Part shown: piece by piece, positions 55,343-63,395 of the stretch
How the letters are laid out: each line of letters begins with the position of its first letter
Numbering within the stretch: the first letter of the stretch is position 1
Assembly: GCF_002000245.1 (NCBI RefSeq)
Contig: NZ_MTCM01000003.1
Location: 124,001-188,000, forward strand
DNA from: Sphingobacterium sp. CZ-UAM
GTDB taxonomy: Bacteria; Bacteroidota; Bacteroidia; Sphingobacteriales; Sphingobacteriaceae
Direction of reading: 5' to 3'
DNA length: 64,000 nt
Notes under the pieces: generated by a model
Database searches by the model: none
Told to the model about the DNA's origin: nothing
Seen by the model: the letters and a program-made list of their open reading frames with translations, nothing else
Program-made: the position numbers and the translations under genes

Positions 55343-56113
55343 TTATTTATTCACTTTTTTGATATACTCTTCTACAGCCATAGTCATACTTGGTGCTTTT
55401 GGTGTAGGTGCAGGAATATCCAAAATCAATCCATGTTCTAAAAGAGCCTGTTGTGTCGATGCACCAAACGCAGCAATACGGGTATTGTTTTGTTTAAAGT
55501 CCGGGAAGTTGTCATATAAAGACTGAACACTAGAAGGACTAAAGAATACAATCACATCATAAAATACATCTTTAAGATCACTCAAGTCACTTACCACAGT
55601 TCTAAAAAGAACTGCTGGGGTAAACTTATAGCCATTCTGCTGTAACCAATTGCTTGTTTCTTCATTAGCAACATCCGAACAAGGGAATAAGAAGTTTTCT
55701 GCCTTATGTTTTTTCAGCACCTCTTCCAGGTCTTTAGCTGTTTGTTTACCAAAGAAAATTTTACGTTTTCTATATTGAATATATTTTTGAAGATAGAGAG
55801 CTATGGTCTCTGAGATGCAGAAATATTTCATTTCTGCAGACACTTCAAATCGCATCTCTTCACATATCCTAAAATAATGATCTACAGCATTTCTACTTGT
55901 AAATATTACGGCAGTGTGATCTGCTAAATTAACCTTATCCCTACGCACATCTTTGGCAGGAACTCCTTCTACGTGTATAAAACCTCGAAAGTCTAATTTT
56001 AACCCGTATTTCTTTGCTAAATCATAATAAGGGGACTTATCGTTTTCAGGTTTTGGTAAAGTCACCAGTACACTTTTTACCTTCTTTGCTCTTTCTACGT
56101 CTGAAGTTTGCAT
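55343..56113 (-). CDS. hemD: Uroporphyrinogen-III synthase
   Basis: 256 residues; closes hydroxymethylbilane to uroporphyrinogen III in haem synthesis. The fold is poorly conserved, but VLVTLPKPENDKSPYYDLAK, AVIFTSRNAVDHYF, LFPCSDVANEETSNWL, DVIVFFSPSSVQSLYDNF and IAAFGASTQQALLEHGL mark the family. The frame runs upstream to a TTG at 56176 that would overlap the preceding gene; the ATG at 56113 (MQTSDVE) leaves an 11-nt gap. The DUF4271 gene upstream is probably in the same operon. Confidence 0.88.
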   Translation of the reverse strand: MQTSDVERAKKVKSVLVTLPKPENDKSPYYDLAKKYGLKLDFRGFIHVEGVPAKDVRRDKVNLADHTAVIFTSRNAVDHYFRICEEMRFEVSAEMKYFCISETIALYLQKYIQYRKRKIFFGKQTAKDLEEVLKKHKAENFLFPCSDVANEETSNWLQQNGYKFTPAVLFRTVVSDLSDLKDVFYDVIVFFSPSSVQSLYDNFPDFKQNNTRIAAFGASTQQALLEHGLILDIPAPTPKAPSMTMAVEEYIKKVNK

Positions 56114-56124
56114 ATTAACCAGTT

Positions 56125-57096
56125 TTAGCTCAATAATCTTAACAGTATTAATATTGGTGCTATTTCTAGGCAACAAAGGTACAAAATTAAATAGGAAATT
56201 GAAAATTTATACATTGACATAATATGTGCCGCCGTCTTGAGAAATCTATATAGAAAAAGTAAGATAGCCCCCGCAATAGCCATATGTAAGACTACTCCTA
56301 CCGCACTTAATGGGACCAAGCTCAATATTAACAGCACGGGAAGCATCAAAAAGAGGGTATTAAAATAAATCAGATATAACACCGTCACATATTCTTTTAC
56401 TAGCTTTCTAATTTCAAAAACAAAAGATAAAAATCGTATGAAACCGATTTTAAAAGCAAATAGTCCACCAACCATACCTATCGTTTTAATATAATTGGGG
56501 AAGGTTATAAAGTCGAAGCGGTTCAGTTCATAAGCATAAAATAAACTAACAAACAGCGCCATTGCTCCTGAAAACAATACAAACAGGAAAATAAATGGCC
56601 AAGAGGTCAAGATCGTATCTTCCTTACTTACTGACAATAACACGCGATCGTCAAAATAGCCCTGAAAGACCAATTTAATATCCGAAGGAAAAAACACCCG
56701 AATTAACCCAACTCCAAATATCAAAAAGAGTGCAGTAAATAATATCCAATTTTCCCGGTGTGGTTTAGGCGTCCCATATTGCCTCGTCAAGGCATTATTA
56801 CGTTGTTCACCTTTAAAATACTGTTTCACATCATAGTCATACACATTATGAACAGCCAAGCCCTCAGCCCCTACAGTGACTATTCGATATTGCTGCTGAA
56901 GCGCTGGATTTAGAGATGCCAAAATTTCTTGATTAGGTGATAAAACCGAATCTTTTAGAACATCTATACTATCCGCTATGGAGAGCGTATCTGGAACAAC
57001 ACGTTGCAATGTCCGTCGTTGTGCACTCACCTGTACAGCCGAAAACACAAAGAGTATTACAAATACAATAAAATATTTAAAGTTATTAACTTTCAT
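56125..57096 (-). CDS. DUF4271 membrane protein
   Basis: 323 residues. A signal peptide (1-24, ending SAVQVSAQ) is followed by a periplasmic segment and about six transmembrane helices from residue 115 onward (NWILFTALFLIFGVGLIRVF; GAILLFLYRFLKTAAHIMSM). This matches the Bacteroidota DUF4271 family, often next to hemD as here. Function not known; a link to haem synthesis or transport is only suggested by that recurrent neighbourhood. Confidence 0.85.
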   Translation of the reverse strand: MKVNNFKYFIVFVILFVFSAVQVSAQRRTLQRVVPDTLSIADSIDVLKDSVLSPNQEILASLNPALQQQYRIVTVGAEGLAVHNVYDYDVKQYFKGEQRNNALTRQYGTPKPHRENWILFTALFLIFGVGLIRVFFPSDIKLVFQGYFDDRVLLSVSKEDTILTSWPFIFLFVLFSGAMALFVSLFYAYELNRFDFITFPNYIKTIGMVGGLFAFKIGFIRFLSFVFEIRKLVKEYVTVLYLIYFNTLFLMLPVLLILSLVPLSAVGVVLHMAIAGAILLFLYRFLKTAAHIMSMYKFSISYLILYLCCLEIAPILILLRLLS

Positions 57097-57216
57097 TGAA
57101 ATAAACTGTTTCTTATCGGCGACGAAGAAATCACAGACTGTTTAAATTCGAAACTCTTTTATGGTCGTAAAGTTAGGATAAAAAGTTATATTGCCTTCAA
57201 AAATCTTTTATAGAAC

Positions 57217-57783
57217 ATGTCAAAAGAAATTGTACGCTGCCAATGGTGCGGATCTGATGAACAGTATGTCAACTATCACGATAAAGAATGGGGACGACAA
57301 GTCAAAGACGACAAAACATTATTTGAATTTTTAATACTGGAATCAGCCCAGGCAGGTTTAAGCTGGATTACGATCCTACGTCGGAGATCAGCCTATCAGG
57401 AGGCCTTCGCAAATTTTGATGTTGATAAAGTCGCTCTTTATACAGCTGATCATGTAGATGCACTCCTGAAAGATTCCGGTATTATTAAACATCGAAATAA
57501 GATCGAATCGACTATTACAAATGCACAGCTGTTCAAAAAAATCCAACTAGAATATGGCAGCTTTTACAATTACCTATATACATTTTTGCCCGAACAGCAA
57601 CCGTTGATCAACCATTGGCCGAGTTTGCAACATGTTCCTGCAACGACCGAGATTTCTGATAAAATAGCAAAAGATATGAAAAAAAGAGGATTCAAATTTT
57701 TTGGTTCCACGATTTGTTATGCTTACATGCAAGCGGTGGGCATGGTCAATGATCACATTGAAACTTGTTCCTTTAAATATTAA
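57217..57783 (+). CDS. tag: DNA-3-methyladenine glycosylase I
   Basis: 188 residues; removes 3-methyladenine from alkylated DNA. Tag signatures: RCQWCGSDEQYVNYHDKEWG with the N-terminal zinc ligands (Cys and His), FEFLILESAQAGLSWITIL with the catalytic Glu, and the C-terminal VNDHIETC supplying the remaining His/Cys ligands of the zinc snap. Single-gene unit, divergent from the hemD operon. Confidence 0.97.
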   Translation: MSKEIVRCQWCGSDEQYVNYHDKEWGRQVKDDKTLFEFLILESAQAGLSWITILRRRSAYQEAFANFDVDKVALYTADHVDALLKDSGIIKHRNKIESTITNAQLFKKIQLEYGSFYNYLYTFLPEQQPLINHWPSLQHVPATTEISDKIAKDMKKRGFKFFGSTICYAYMQAVGMVNDHIETCSFKY

Positions 57784-57798
57784 ACAACATTGTTATAG

Positions 57799-57869
57799 GA
57801 TCAAGGGATAAAGATAAGAGACGAACAAGCGCGTAAGTAGATTTTATCCCAGTCCCTTGATCTATTTTT
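57799..57869 (+). terminator. Long-range hairpin and terminator after tag
   Basis: GATCAAGGGA (57799-57808) is complementary to TCCCTTGATC (57853-57862), which is followed by TATTTTTC. A competing pairing GGGATAAA with TTTATCCC (57805-57812, 57843-57850) shares the left arm. It probably ends the tag transcript. Confidence 0.6.
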
Positions 57870-57943
57870 CAGCTGGCAAGTAGACCTAGTAGTACCCAAA
57901 TTTCTATATCCAGTTCTACCTTTTCATATCTTAACGCAAAAAT

Positions 57944-58483
57944 CTAAATAGGTACATTCTTATAAATATCGGGGAGATTACGGCATAGTCCGTTAAAATC
58001 CATACCATACCCCACAACAAATTCCTTACTTATCTCAAACCCAACATAAGTGAGCTCCTCAAAATGGTATTGTAGCGCTTCAGGTTTGACCAGAAGTGCG
58101 CAGGCGATAACACTTGCTGGATTTAACCGTTTCACAGCATCCAAGGTGTGCTTCAGCGAATGTCCGGAATCTACGATATCTTCCACGATAATCACATCCC
58201 TTCCTTCTAAATCAATACCCAATCCTAAAAGTTCATTCAATTCAGATTGGCCGGTACCTATATAGGAGGCTAATTTAATAAAAGACATCTCACAAGGAAC
58301 TTCAATTTGTTTGAGCAGATCAGCCATAAACATAAAACAACCGTTCAACACACCTATAAAAACAGGCTGCTTGTGTTCGTATCGTAGACTGATATCTATT
58401 CCCATCAAACGAACCCTTTTCTGAATCTGTTCTTCTTCAAAAAGCGGCTCAAAAAGTAATCCGTCAATTTCTATTTTTTTCAT
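57944..58483 (-). CDS. hpt: Hypoxanthine phosphoribosyltransferase
   Basis: 179 residues; purine salvage, hypoxanthine or guanine plus PRPP to IMP or GMP. The PRPP-binding motif is VIIVEDIVDSGHSLKHTL (about residues 94-111); other marks are VFIGVLNGCFMFMADLLKQI and FVVGYGMDFNGLCRNLP with the purine-contacting Asp. Single-gene unit; gaps on either side hold nothing else I can support. Confidence 0.95.
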   Translation of the reverse strand: MKKIEIDGLLFEPLFEEEQIQKRVRLMGIDISLRYEHKQPVFIGVLNGCFMFMADLLKQIEVPCEMSFIKLASYIGTGQSELNELLGLGIDLEGRDVIIVEDIVDSGHSLKHTLDAVKRLNPASVIACALLVKPEALQYHFEELTYVGFEISKEFVVGYGMDFNGLCRNLPDIYKNVPI

Positions 58484-58721
58484 TTATTTAAATTTGTCCT
58501 TCAATTCTGACTAAGCAATCAGGCTCATTTGCCTCATTGAATAAATCCGATACTCTCGTGCCACTAAATTATTTTCACTTCCATATACCCTGCTTCTCCG
58601 AGTTATTATTTCGTAATATCATGCCTTTGTATTTTCAGCCCAAAACATGTGCTCAATAATATGGAGGTATGATTTCTATCCGAAATCGACCGTAACCAAC
58701 TATTATACTTATATACTTAGG

Positions 58722-60926
58722 CTACTTCTGTGTTTTTTTAGGATCTTTCGTTGCCTCGGTCTCTGTTTTTTCCTTTTCTTCTTTGTTTCTGCCCAAGATC
58801 TTATCAAAAATAGACCGTTTATGCTTCTCCGGTTCCGCGATCTCCTCAGCCTGTTTTTCAGGATGGGACATTTTTTTCATCGTTTTAGGAAGAGAAATAC
58901 CTTCTAGATTGTTGTCAGCCTCTCCCCCCCCTAAATCATCAAATAGCAATGGATCATCACCCATTTCCAATGTATCTACCGAGTCTACAAAAGCAGGTCT
59001 AGCGGCACGAAGATTTGGTTGCAATACGACTTCATAAAAACCATAGGCCGCTGTGGTCGAATCGACACCTATCTGTCCCGTTTTGGTCATGATATGACCA
59101 TAGATATTAAAATAGCGCAACATATTGCCTTTAAGGTGCCCCGTCCAGTCAAAAAAGTTAAGTCCTTTCTTCGGACGTGGTACGATACTGGACAGAAATA
59201 TACTTTCTCCAAGACCGAGTTGCGCCGGTGTTTTCCCAAAATAGTAACGGGCGGCCTCAGTAATCCCATAGACATTATTTCCCCACTCGATCACATTGAG
59301 ATAAACCTCATACATACGTTTTTTACTTACCTGTTGGGAACGCTCCATCAACCATACTAACAAGATCTCTTCCAGCTTCCGAACGACAGTCTTGTTGCGG
59401 TTAAGAAATACATTCTTAACAAGCTGCATGGATATTGTACTCGCCCCACGCTTAAACCCTTTTTCTTTGATATTTGTAACAATAGAGAGTTTGAAAGCCT
59501 TTTCTTCGAAGCCTTTATGCTTAAAGAAAAAAGGATCTTCGGTATTGATCAGACTAATCTGCATATAGCGGGAAATCTGATCCAATGGAGTAAAATTCGG
59601 GTTTTGTGGACCGACTACGATCTCACGCATAGGTTTACCATCCTCATAAGCTGTATAGGTAAAAGGTGTATTCAGCATTCCAATATTCGCTTCTCCCCAT
59701 TTCACAACTTGCAGGTCCCTATCATCCATTTTAGAAGAAAAGAGAAGCTTATCAGGTCTTTTTAATTCTAAAGCGAAATTTAGATCATATTGAATGTGCC
59801 CTTCAACCTGAATACCATTCAGCCCGGGAAATAACCCGGCCGGCATGGCATCAAAAAAGTCCTGTGCTTTGATTTTATCTGTATGGACGGCAAGAAAGAG
59901 CTCTTTCTCTGGCTTATGCACATATTTTAGATAAGGAGAAAAAACAAAATCTTTTACCTGTACAGTACTCTCCTTGCCGACCTCTATAGAAGAAGCGCCA
60001 ATATTCAATGCCCCCTGCATGATTGCCTCAGGAAAAATAACATCTTTACTGGAGATACGCCAATGATTTATCTTCAGGTTTTTAAAGCCCCATTGTCCAT
60101 GTAATTCCAGCAACTCCTTATTGCGCCGATTGGCCTTGTCCAATCGAAAGGATATCTCATCAAAACTAACAGCGAGACCAAACTTGCGCTGCAATAGTGG
60201 AAGATTCACCTCCTTCTTATCCGAAAAAAGTCGTAGATCACATTCCTGATTATCTGAATCTATTGTCCCTGTTAAGTTCCAGGCAGCCTCATGATCATTC
60301 AGCAAAAACTTAGATTCCATATCACCGTCATCAATAACAGCAGAAGGTATGACGATACGTTGTGAAGTACTATCATCCTTATAAGAAAGCTCAAGATTTT
60401 TAAGATCTAGATCATTCGGGATTTTAAAGAATACGTTCTTTAGTAGCCGGTCCGCCAATGCTGCCAAATTCTGTTTCGGATTATCATTCTCGACTGTATC
60501 CTTCTTTTGTTTCTTAAACAGGAAATCATAATTGCTAATGGTATCTTTCTTGACCAAAGACACCGTTGCATTGTCCAGAATAACTTCTCCTAGCTTTACA
60601 TCGCCAAATAAAAGCGGCCATAGTTTAACGGACACCGTCAGATCATTAATTTGTGCCAGCGGCTCCCTATTTTTAGGTAACAACTGTATATTTTTAAACT
60701 GCACCGCATTAATTCCCTGAAAAGCATAATATTGAATTTTCAAGTCCATATCATACTTTTCCAGCAGTTTAGCTTTTGCTTTATTGATGGCCCCCATGAG
60801 CATCCCGTCTCTCTTTTGGTAAGCGTAAGTGCCTACCGCGATTACTAAAATCAAGAAAACAGCAAAAGTAATGTAAAGCCATCGCCACTTGCGGGACTTC
60901 AGAGATGTTATAAATCGATTGGACAT
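58722..60926 (-). CDS. AsmA-like/GT51 peptidoglycan transglycosylase fusion
   Basis: 734 residues. A membrane anchor at about 12-36 (WRWLYITFAVFLILVIAVG), then about 380 residues resembling AsmA-like repeats (LLEKYDMDLKIQYYAFQGIN; LLFGDVKLGEVILDNATVSL), then a GT51 glycosyltransferase: EDPFFFKHKGF (catalytic Glu), RGASTISMQLVKNVFLNRN, RKLEEILLVWLME, YLNVIEWG and YFGKTPAQLGLGE. No transpeptidase domain. The C-terminus is Lys/Glu-rich. Start ATG 60926 is taken; ATG 60950 is also possible, while the TTG at 60959 lies at the transcription start expected from the promoter at 60964. Confidence 0.88.
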   Translation of the reverse strand: MSNRFITSLKSRKWRWLYITFAVFLILVIAVGTYAYQKRDGMLMGAINKAKAKLLEKYDMDLKIQYYAFQGINAVQFKNIQLLPKNREPLAQINDLTVSVKLWPLLFGDVKLGEVILDNATVSLVKKDTISNYDFLFKKQKKDTVENDNPKQNLAALADRLLKNVFFKIPNDLDLKNLELSYKDDSTSQRIVIPSAVIDDGDMESKFLLNDHEAAWNLTGTIDSDNQECDLRLFSDKKEVNLPLLQRKFGLAVSFDEISFRLDKANRRNKELLELHGQWGFKNLKINHWRISSKDVIFPEAIMQGALNIGASSIEVGKESTVQVKDFVFSPYLKYVHKPEKELFLAVHTDKIKAQDFFDAMPAGLFPGLNGIQVEGHIQYDLNFALELKRPDKLLFSSKMDDRDLQVVKWGEANIGMLNTPFTYTAYEDGKPMREIVVGPQNPNFTPLDQISRYMQISLINTEDPFFFKHKGFEEKAFKLSIVTNIKEKGFKRGASTISMQLVKNVFLNRNKTVVRKLEEILLVWLMERSQQVSKKRMYEVYLNVIEWGNNVYGITEAARYYFGKTPAQLGLGESIFLSSIVPRPKKGLNFFDWTGHLKGNMLRYFNIYGHIMTKTGQIGVDSTTAAYGFYEVVLQPNLRAARPAFVDSVDTLEMGDDPLLFDDLGGGEADNNLEGISLPKTMKKMSHPEKQAEEIAEPEKHKRSIFDKILGRNKEEKEKTETEATKDPKKTQK

Positions 60927-60963
60927 AATTACAATTTCATGCAAATCCATGCATATCAATAGT

Positions 60964-60971
60964 CAAACTTA
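60964..60971 (-). promoter_or_regulatory. -7 promoter element for GT51 fusion gene
   Basis: TAAGTTTG matches TAnnTTTG; TTGT sits 19 nt upstream as a -33 candidate. Predicted start near 60957 rules out the TTG codon at 60959. The rest of the gap to 61258 holds only a 30-codon ORF without support. Confidence 0.6.
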
Positions 60972-61258
60972 GATAAATTTGCCTTTATATACAATTATAA
61001 TTACCCATAAACGAACCTAAACATCCCTGATCCAAAATTCCAATTAAACTGGAGACAAAATTGTTCAGGATTTCCGAACACCAAAAAAGCAGTTATCATA
61101 AAAATGTAAGCACCTCACCTCCATTTGGCCCGTTTTAATAGGATTGACAGCGCTCATTTAACAACTTCGAAGAACTATCCTTCCTCAACACCAAGTGGAT
61201 ATATAACCCCGAATTCCATTAAAAACAAACAAATGACATGAAATTGGTCGGCAATGAG

Positions 61259-61266
61259 TAGTTTTG
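61259..61266 (+). promoter_or_regulatory. -7 promoter element for Mrp gene
   Basis: TAGTTTTG matches TAnnTTTG; predicted start near 61273, giving a leader of about 20 nt. Confidence 0.5.
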
Positions 61267-61293
61267 TATTCCATGATTTCAAATGAATAATAG

Positions 61294-62355
61294 ATGGTTA
61301 CCAAAGAACAAATATTAAATGCATTATCCTATGTTGAAGAGCCTGATCTAAAAAAGGATCTTGTAACATTGAATATGATCCAAAATATTCAGATCGAAGA
61401 CCAAAAAATTGCCTTCGATGTTATATTGACTACCCCCGCTTGTCCCTTAAAGGACCATATAGAACATGCTTGCCGCAACGCCATAGCACATTTTATTGAT
61501 AAGAATCTTGAAGTCCAGATCAACATGACTTCCAATGTGGTCGGTAAACAAGGGGCTCAAGTCTCAGGAATCAAAAATATCATTTTGGTTTCCTCAGGTA
61601 AGGGCGGTGTTGGAAAATCAACGGTCGCTGCAAATTTGGCCCTCGCACTCCATGCAAAAGGAGCAAAAACAGGTCTATTGGATGCCGATATCTATGGCCC
61701 ATCACTACCGATGATGTTCGGATTGGAAGGAGCCAAACCCGGCTCTGTGGAGATGCCTGACGGCCAGGTTAAAATTGAACCACTTGAAAAATTTGGTTTA
61801 AAACTACTTTCAATCGGTTTCTTTACGGATCCCAATCAACCTATTCCATGGCGTGGTCCCATGACCACTTCGGCGATCAAACAACTTTTCAATGATGCCA
61901 ATTGGGGTGAACTGGATTATCTAGTTGTTGATATGCCACCGGGAACCGGTGACATTCATATCACGGTATCACAGACTTTCCCAATCGCCGGAGCAGTTAT
62001 TGTCACCACACCCCAGCAGGTAGCGCTGGCAGATGCTGTCAAAGGAATCGGCATGTTTTTAATGGACAGTATCAATATCCCGCTCTTGGGCGTTGTTGAA
62101 AATATGGCTTATTTTACACCGGCAGAACTGCCAGATAACAAATACTATATCTTTGGCAAGGGCGGCGGAAAACGTTTGGCTGAAGAATATAAAATACCAT
62201 TCCTTGGTGAAATACCTTTGCTTAAAGGGATTTCTGATGCCGGAGACAACGGTTTCCCTGTCGCAATAGATCAAGAAGATCCAGTAACAAAATCATTTTT
62301 AACGATTGCGGAGAAGGTGGCACAACAACTCTCTATTATCCAAAGTCAGGTTTAA
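61294..62355 (+). CDS. Mrp/NBP35-type ATPase lacking the CXXC motif
   Basis: 353 residues. N-terminal MIP18/DUF59-like domain (1-95, with TPACPLKDH), then a deviant Walker A SGKGGVGKST (101-110), switch I/Walker B DADIYGPSLPMMFG and VVDMPPGTGDIH. Where Mrp/ApbC proteins carry the CPxC iron-sulfur ligands, this one reads ENMAYFTPAELPDNKYYIF (269-287) with no Cys; only two Cys exist in the protein (50 and 60). It may be an iron-sulfur carrier with other ligands or have another role. Monocistronic with a terminator. Confidence 0.9.
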   Translation: MVTKEQILNALSYVEEPDLKKDLVTLNMIQNIQIEDQKIAFDVILTTPACPLKDHIEHACRNAIAHFIDKNLEVQINMTSNVVGKQGAQVSGIKNIILVSSGKGGVGKSTVAANLALALHAKGAKTGLLDADIYGPSLPMMFGLEGAKPGSVEMPDGQVKIEPLEKFGLKLLSIGFFTDPNQPIPWRGPMTTSAIKQLFNDANWGELDYLVVDMPPGTGDIHITVSQTFPIAGAVIVTTPQQVALADAVKGIGMFLMDSINIPLLGVVENMAYFTPAELPDNKYYIFGKGGGKRLAEEYKIPFLGEIPLLKGISDAGDNGFPVAIDQEDPVTKSFLTIAEKVAQQLSIIQSQV

Positions 62356-62432
62356 AGATAACAGCTATCGAAACAGACTTGGCGGATTGGTTGAACTCCA
62401 TTTAAATGGATTAATCAACATGCCACTTCTAT

Positions 62433-62474
62433 AAAAACAGGGTTATCCAAAAAAGTTCGGATAACCCTGTTTTT
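62433..62474 (+). terminator. Rho-independent terminator of Mrp gene
   Basis: AAAAACAGGGTTATCC (62433-62448) pairs perfectly with GGATAACCCTGTTTTT (62459-62474); about 80 nt past the Mrp stop. Confidence 0.88.
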
Positions 62475-62578
62475 CTTTAATTTTATGCTCCCCTGCAGCC
62501 CTTTTTCAAATATTTGAATGCTCAGGAGTTTCCTGGTCACTTTTTAGACAGCATATTTTTTATTAGGATCATTCTTAT

Positions 62579-63346
62579 CTACACATCCAGTTCCAGCAAA
62601 ACTGGACAATGATCAGAATGGACAGCATTTGACAAAATCTGTGAAGATTTGATTTGTGCCTCTAGCGGCTTTGACACCATATTATAATCGATACGCCAGC
62701 CCAGGTTTCTGGATCGCGCACCAGCACGATAACTCCACCAAGTATAATTATGCGGTTCTGGATTCAAATGACGGAAAGAATCGATGTATCCCGAATTAAT
62801 AAAATTTTCCATCCACTCCCGTTCTTCTGGCAAAAATCCCGAAGAGTTTGCATTCGATTTAGGATTATGGATATCAATCGCGCGATGACAGATATTATAG
62901 TCTCCACATACAACCAAATTAGGCCTTTCAACTAACAACTTATTGCTATATAACTGAAAATCTTCCAGAAAACGATATTTAAAATCCTGACGAATATCCC
63001 CTGTTGTCCCCGAAGGGAAATAAGTGCTCATCACCGATACTTTATCAAAATCGGCGCGAATGATCCGCCCTTCAAAATCATAGTCTTCATGACCGCATCC
63101 ATATTCTACATGTGTAGGAGTAATCTTGCTGAAAATGGCCACCCCACTATAGCCCTTTTTCTGTGCTGGATACCAATAATGCTCATAACCCATTTCTTCC
63201 AACAAAACTACCTCCGGAATTTGATCAGGAGTAGCTTTAATCTCTTGAAGACATATGATATCAGCATTCACACTTTTCAGCCAACCCAACCAATCTTTCT
63301 TTAAAGCGGCCCGCAAACCGTTCACATTATAGGTTACTATTTTCAT
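62579..63346 (-). CDS. xth: Exodeoxyribonuclease III
   Basis: 255 residues, endonuclease/exonuclease/phosphatase fold; AP endonuclease of base-excision repair. Start ATG 63346 gives the standard MKIVTYNVNGLRAALKK; IICLQEIKATPDQIP carries the metal-binding Glu, VVCGDYNICHRAIDIHNPK the catalytic Asp/Asn, and NAVHSDHCPVLLELDV the final Asp-His pair. The GTG upstream at 63424 would overlap the cyclophilin gene and is rejected. A short heptamer array lies just upstream of the ATG. Confidence 0.96.
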   Translation of the reverse strand: MKIVTYNVNGLRAALKKDWLGWLKSVNADIICLQEIKATPDQIPEVVLLEEMGYEHYWYPAQKKGYSGVAIFSKITPTHVEYGCGHEDYDFEGRIIRADFDKVSVMSTYFPSGTTGDIRQDFKYRFLEDFQLYSNKLLVERPNLVVCGDYNICHRAIDIHNPKSNANSSGFLPEEREWMENFINSGYIDSFRHLNPEPHNYTWWSYRAGARSRNLGWRIDYNMVSKPLEAQIKSSQILSNAVHSDHCPVLLELDV

Positions 63347-63350
63347 TTCT

Positions 63351-63385
63351 TTAGAATATGAATATTTAGATATTAGATTTTGAAA
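63351..63385 (+). repeat. Short heptamer array between cyclophilin and xth genes
   Basis: Five imperfect 7-nt units, TTAGAAT-ATGAATA-TTTAGAT-ATTAGAT-TTTGAAA, of the same type as the arrays around the IVP gene, here without a gene between. It fills most of the 49-nt gap. Confidence 0.55.
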
Positions 63386-63395
63386 TTTTGCACTT

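Noticed and set aside
60972..61258. 30-codon ORF on the minus strand ending GVRKS
   Set aside because: No promoter, no family resemblance and no neighbouring context; ORFs of this length arise by chance.
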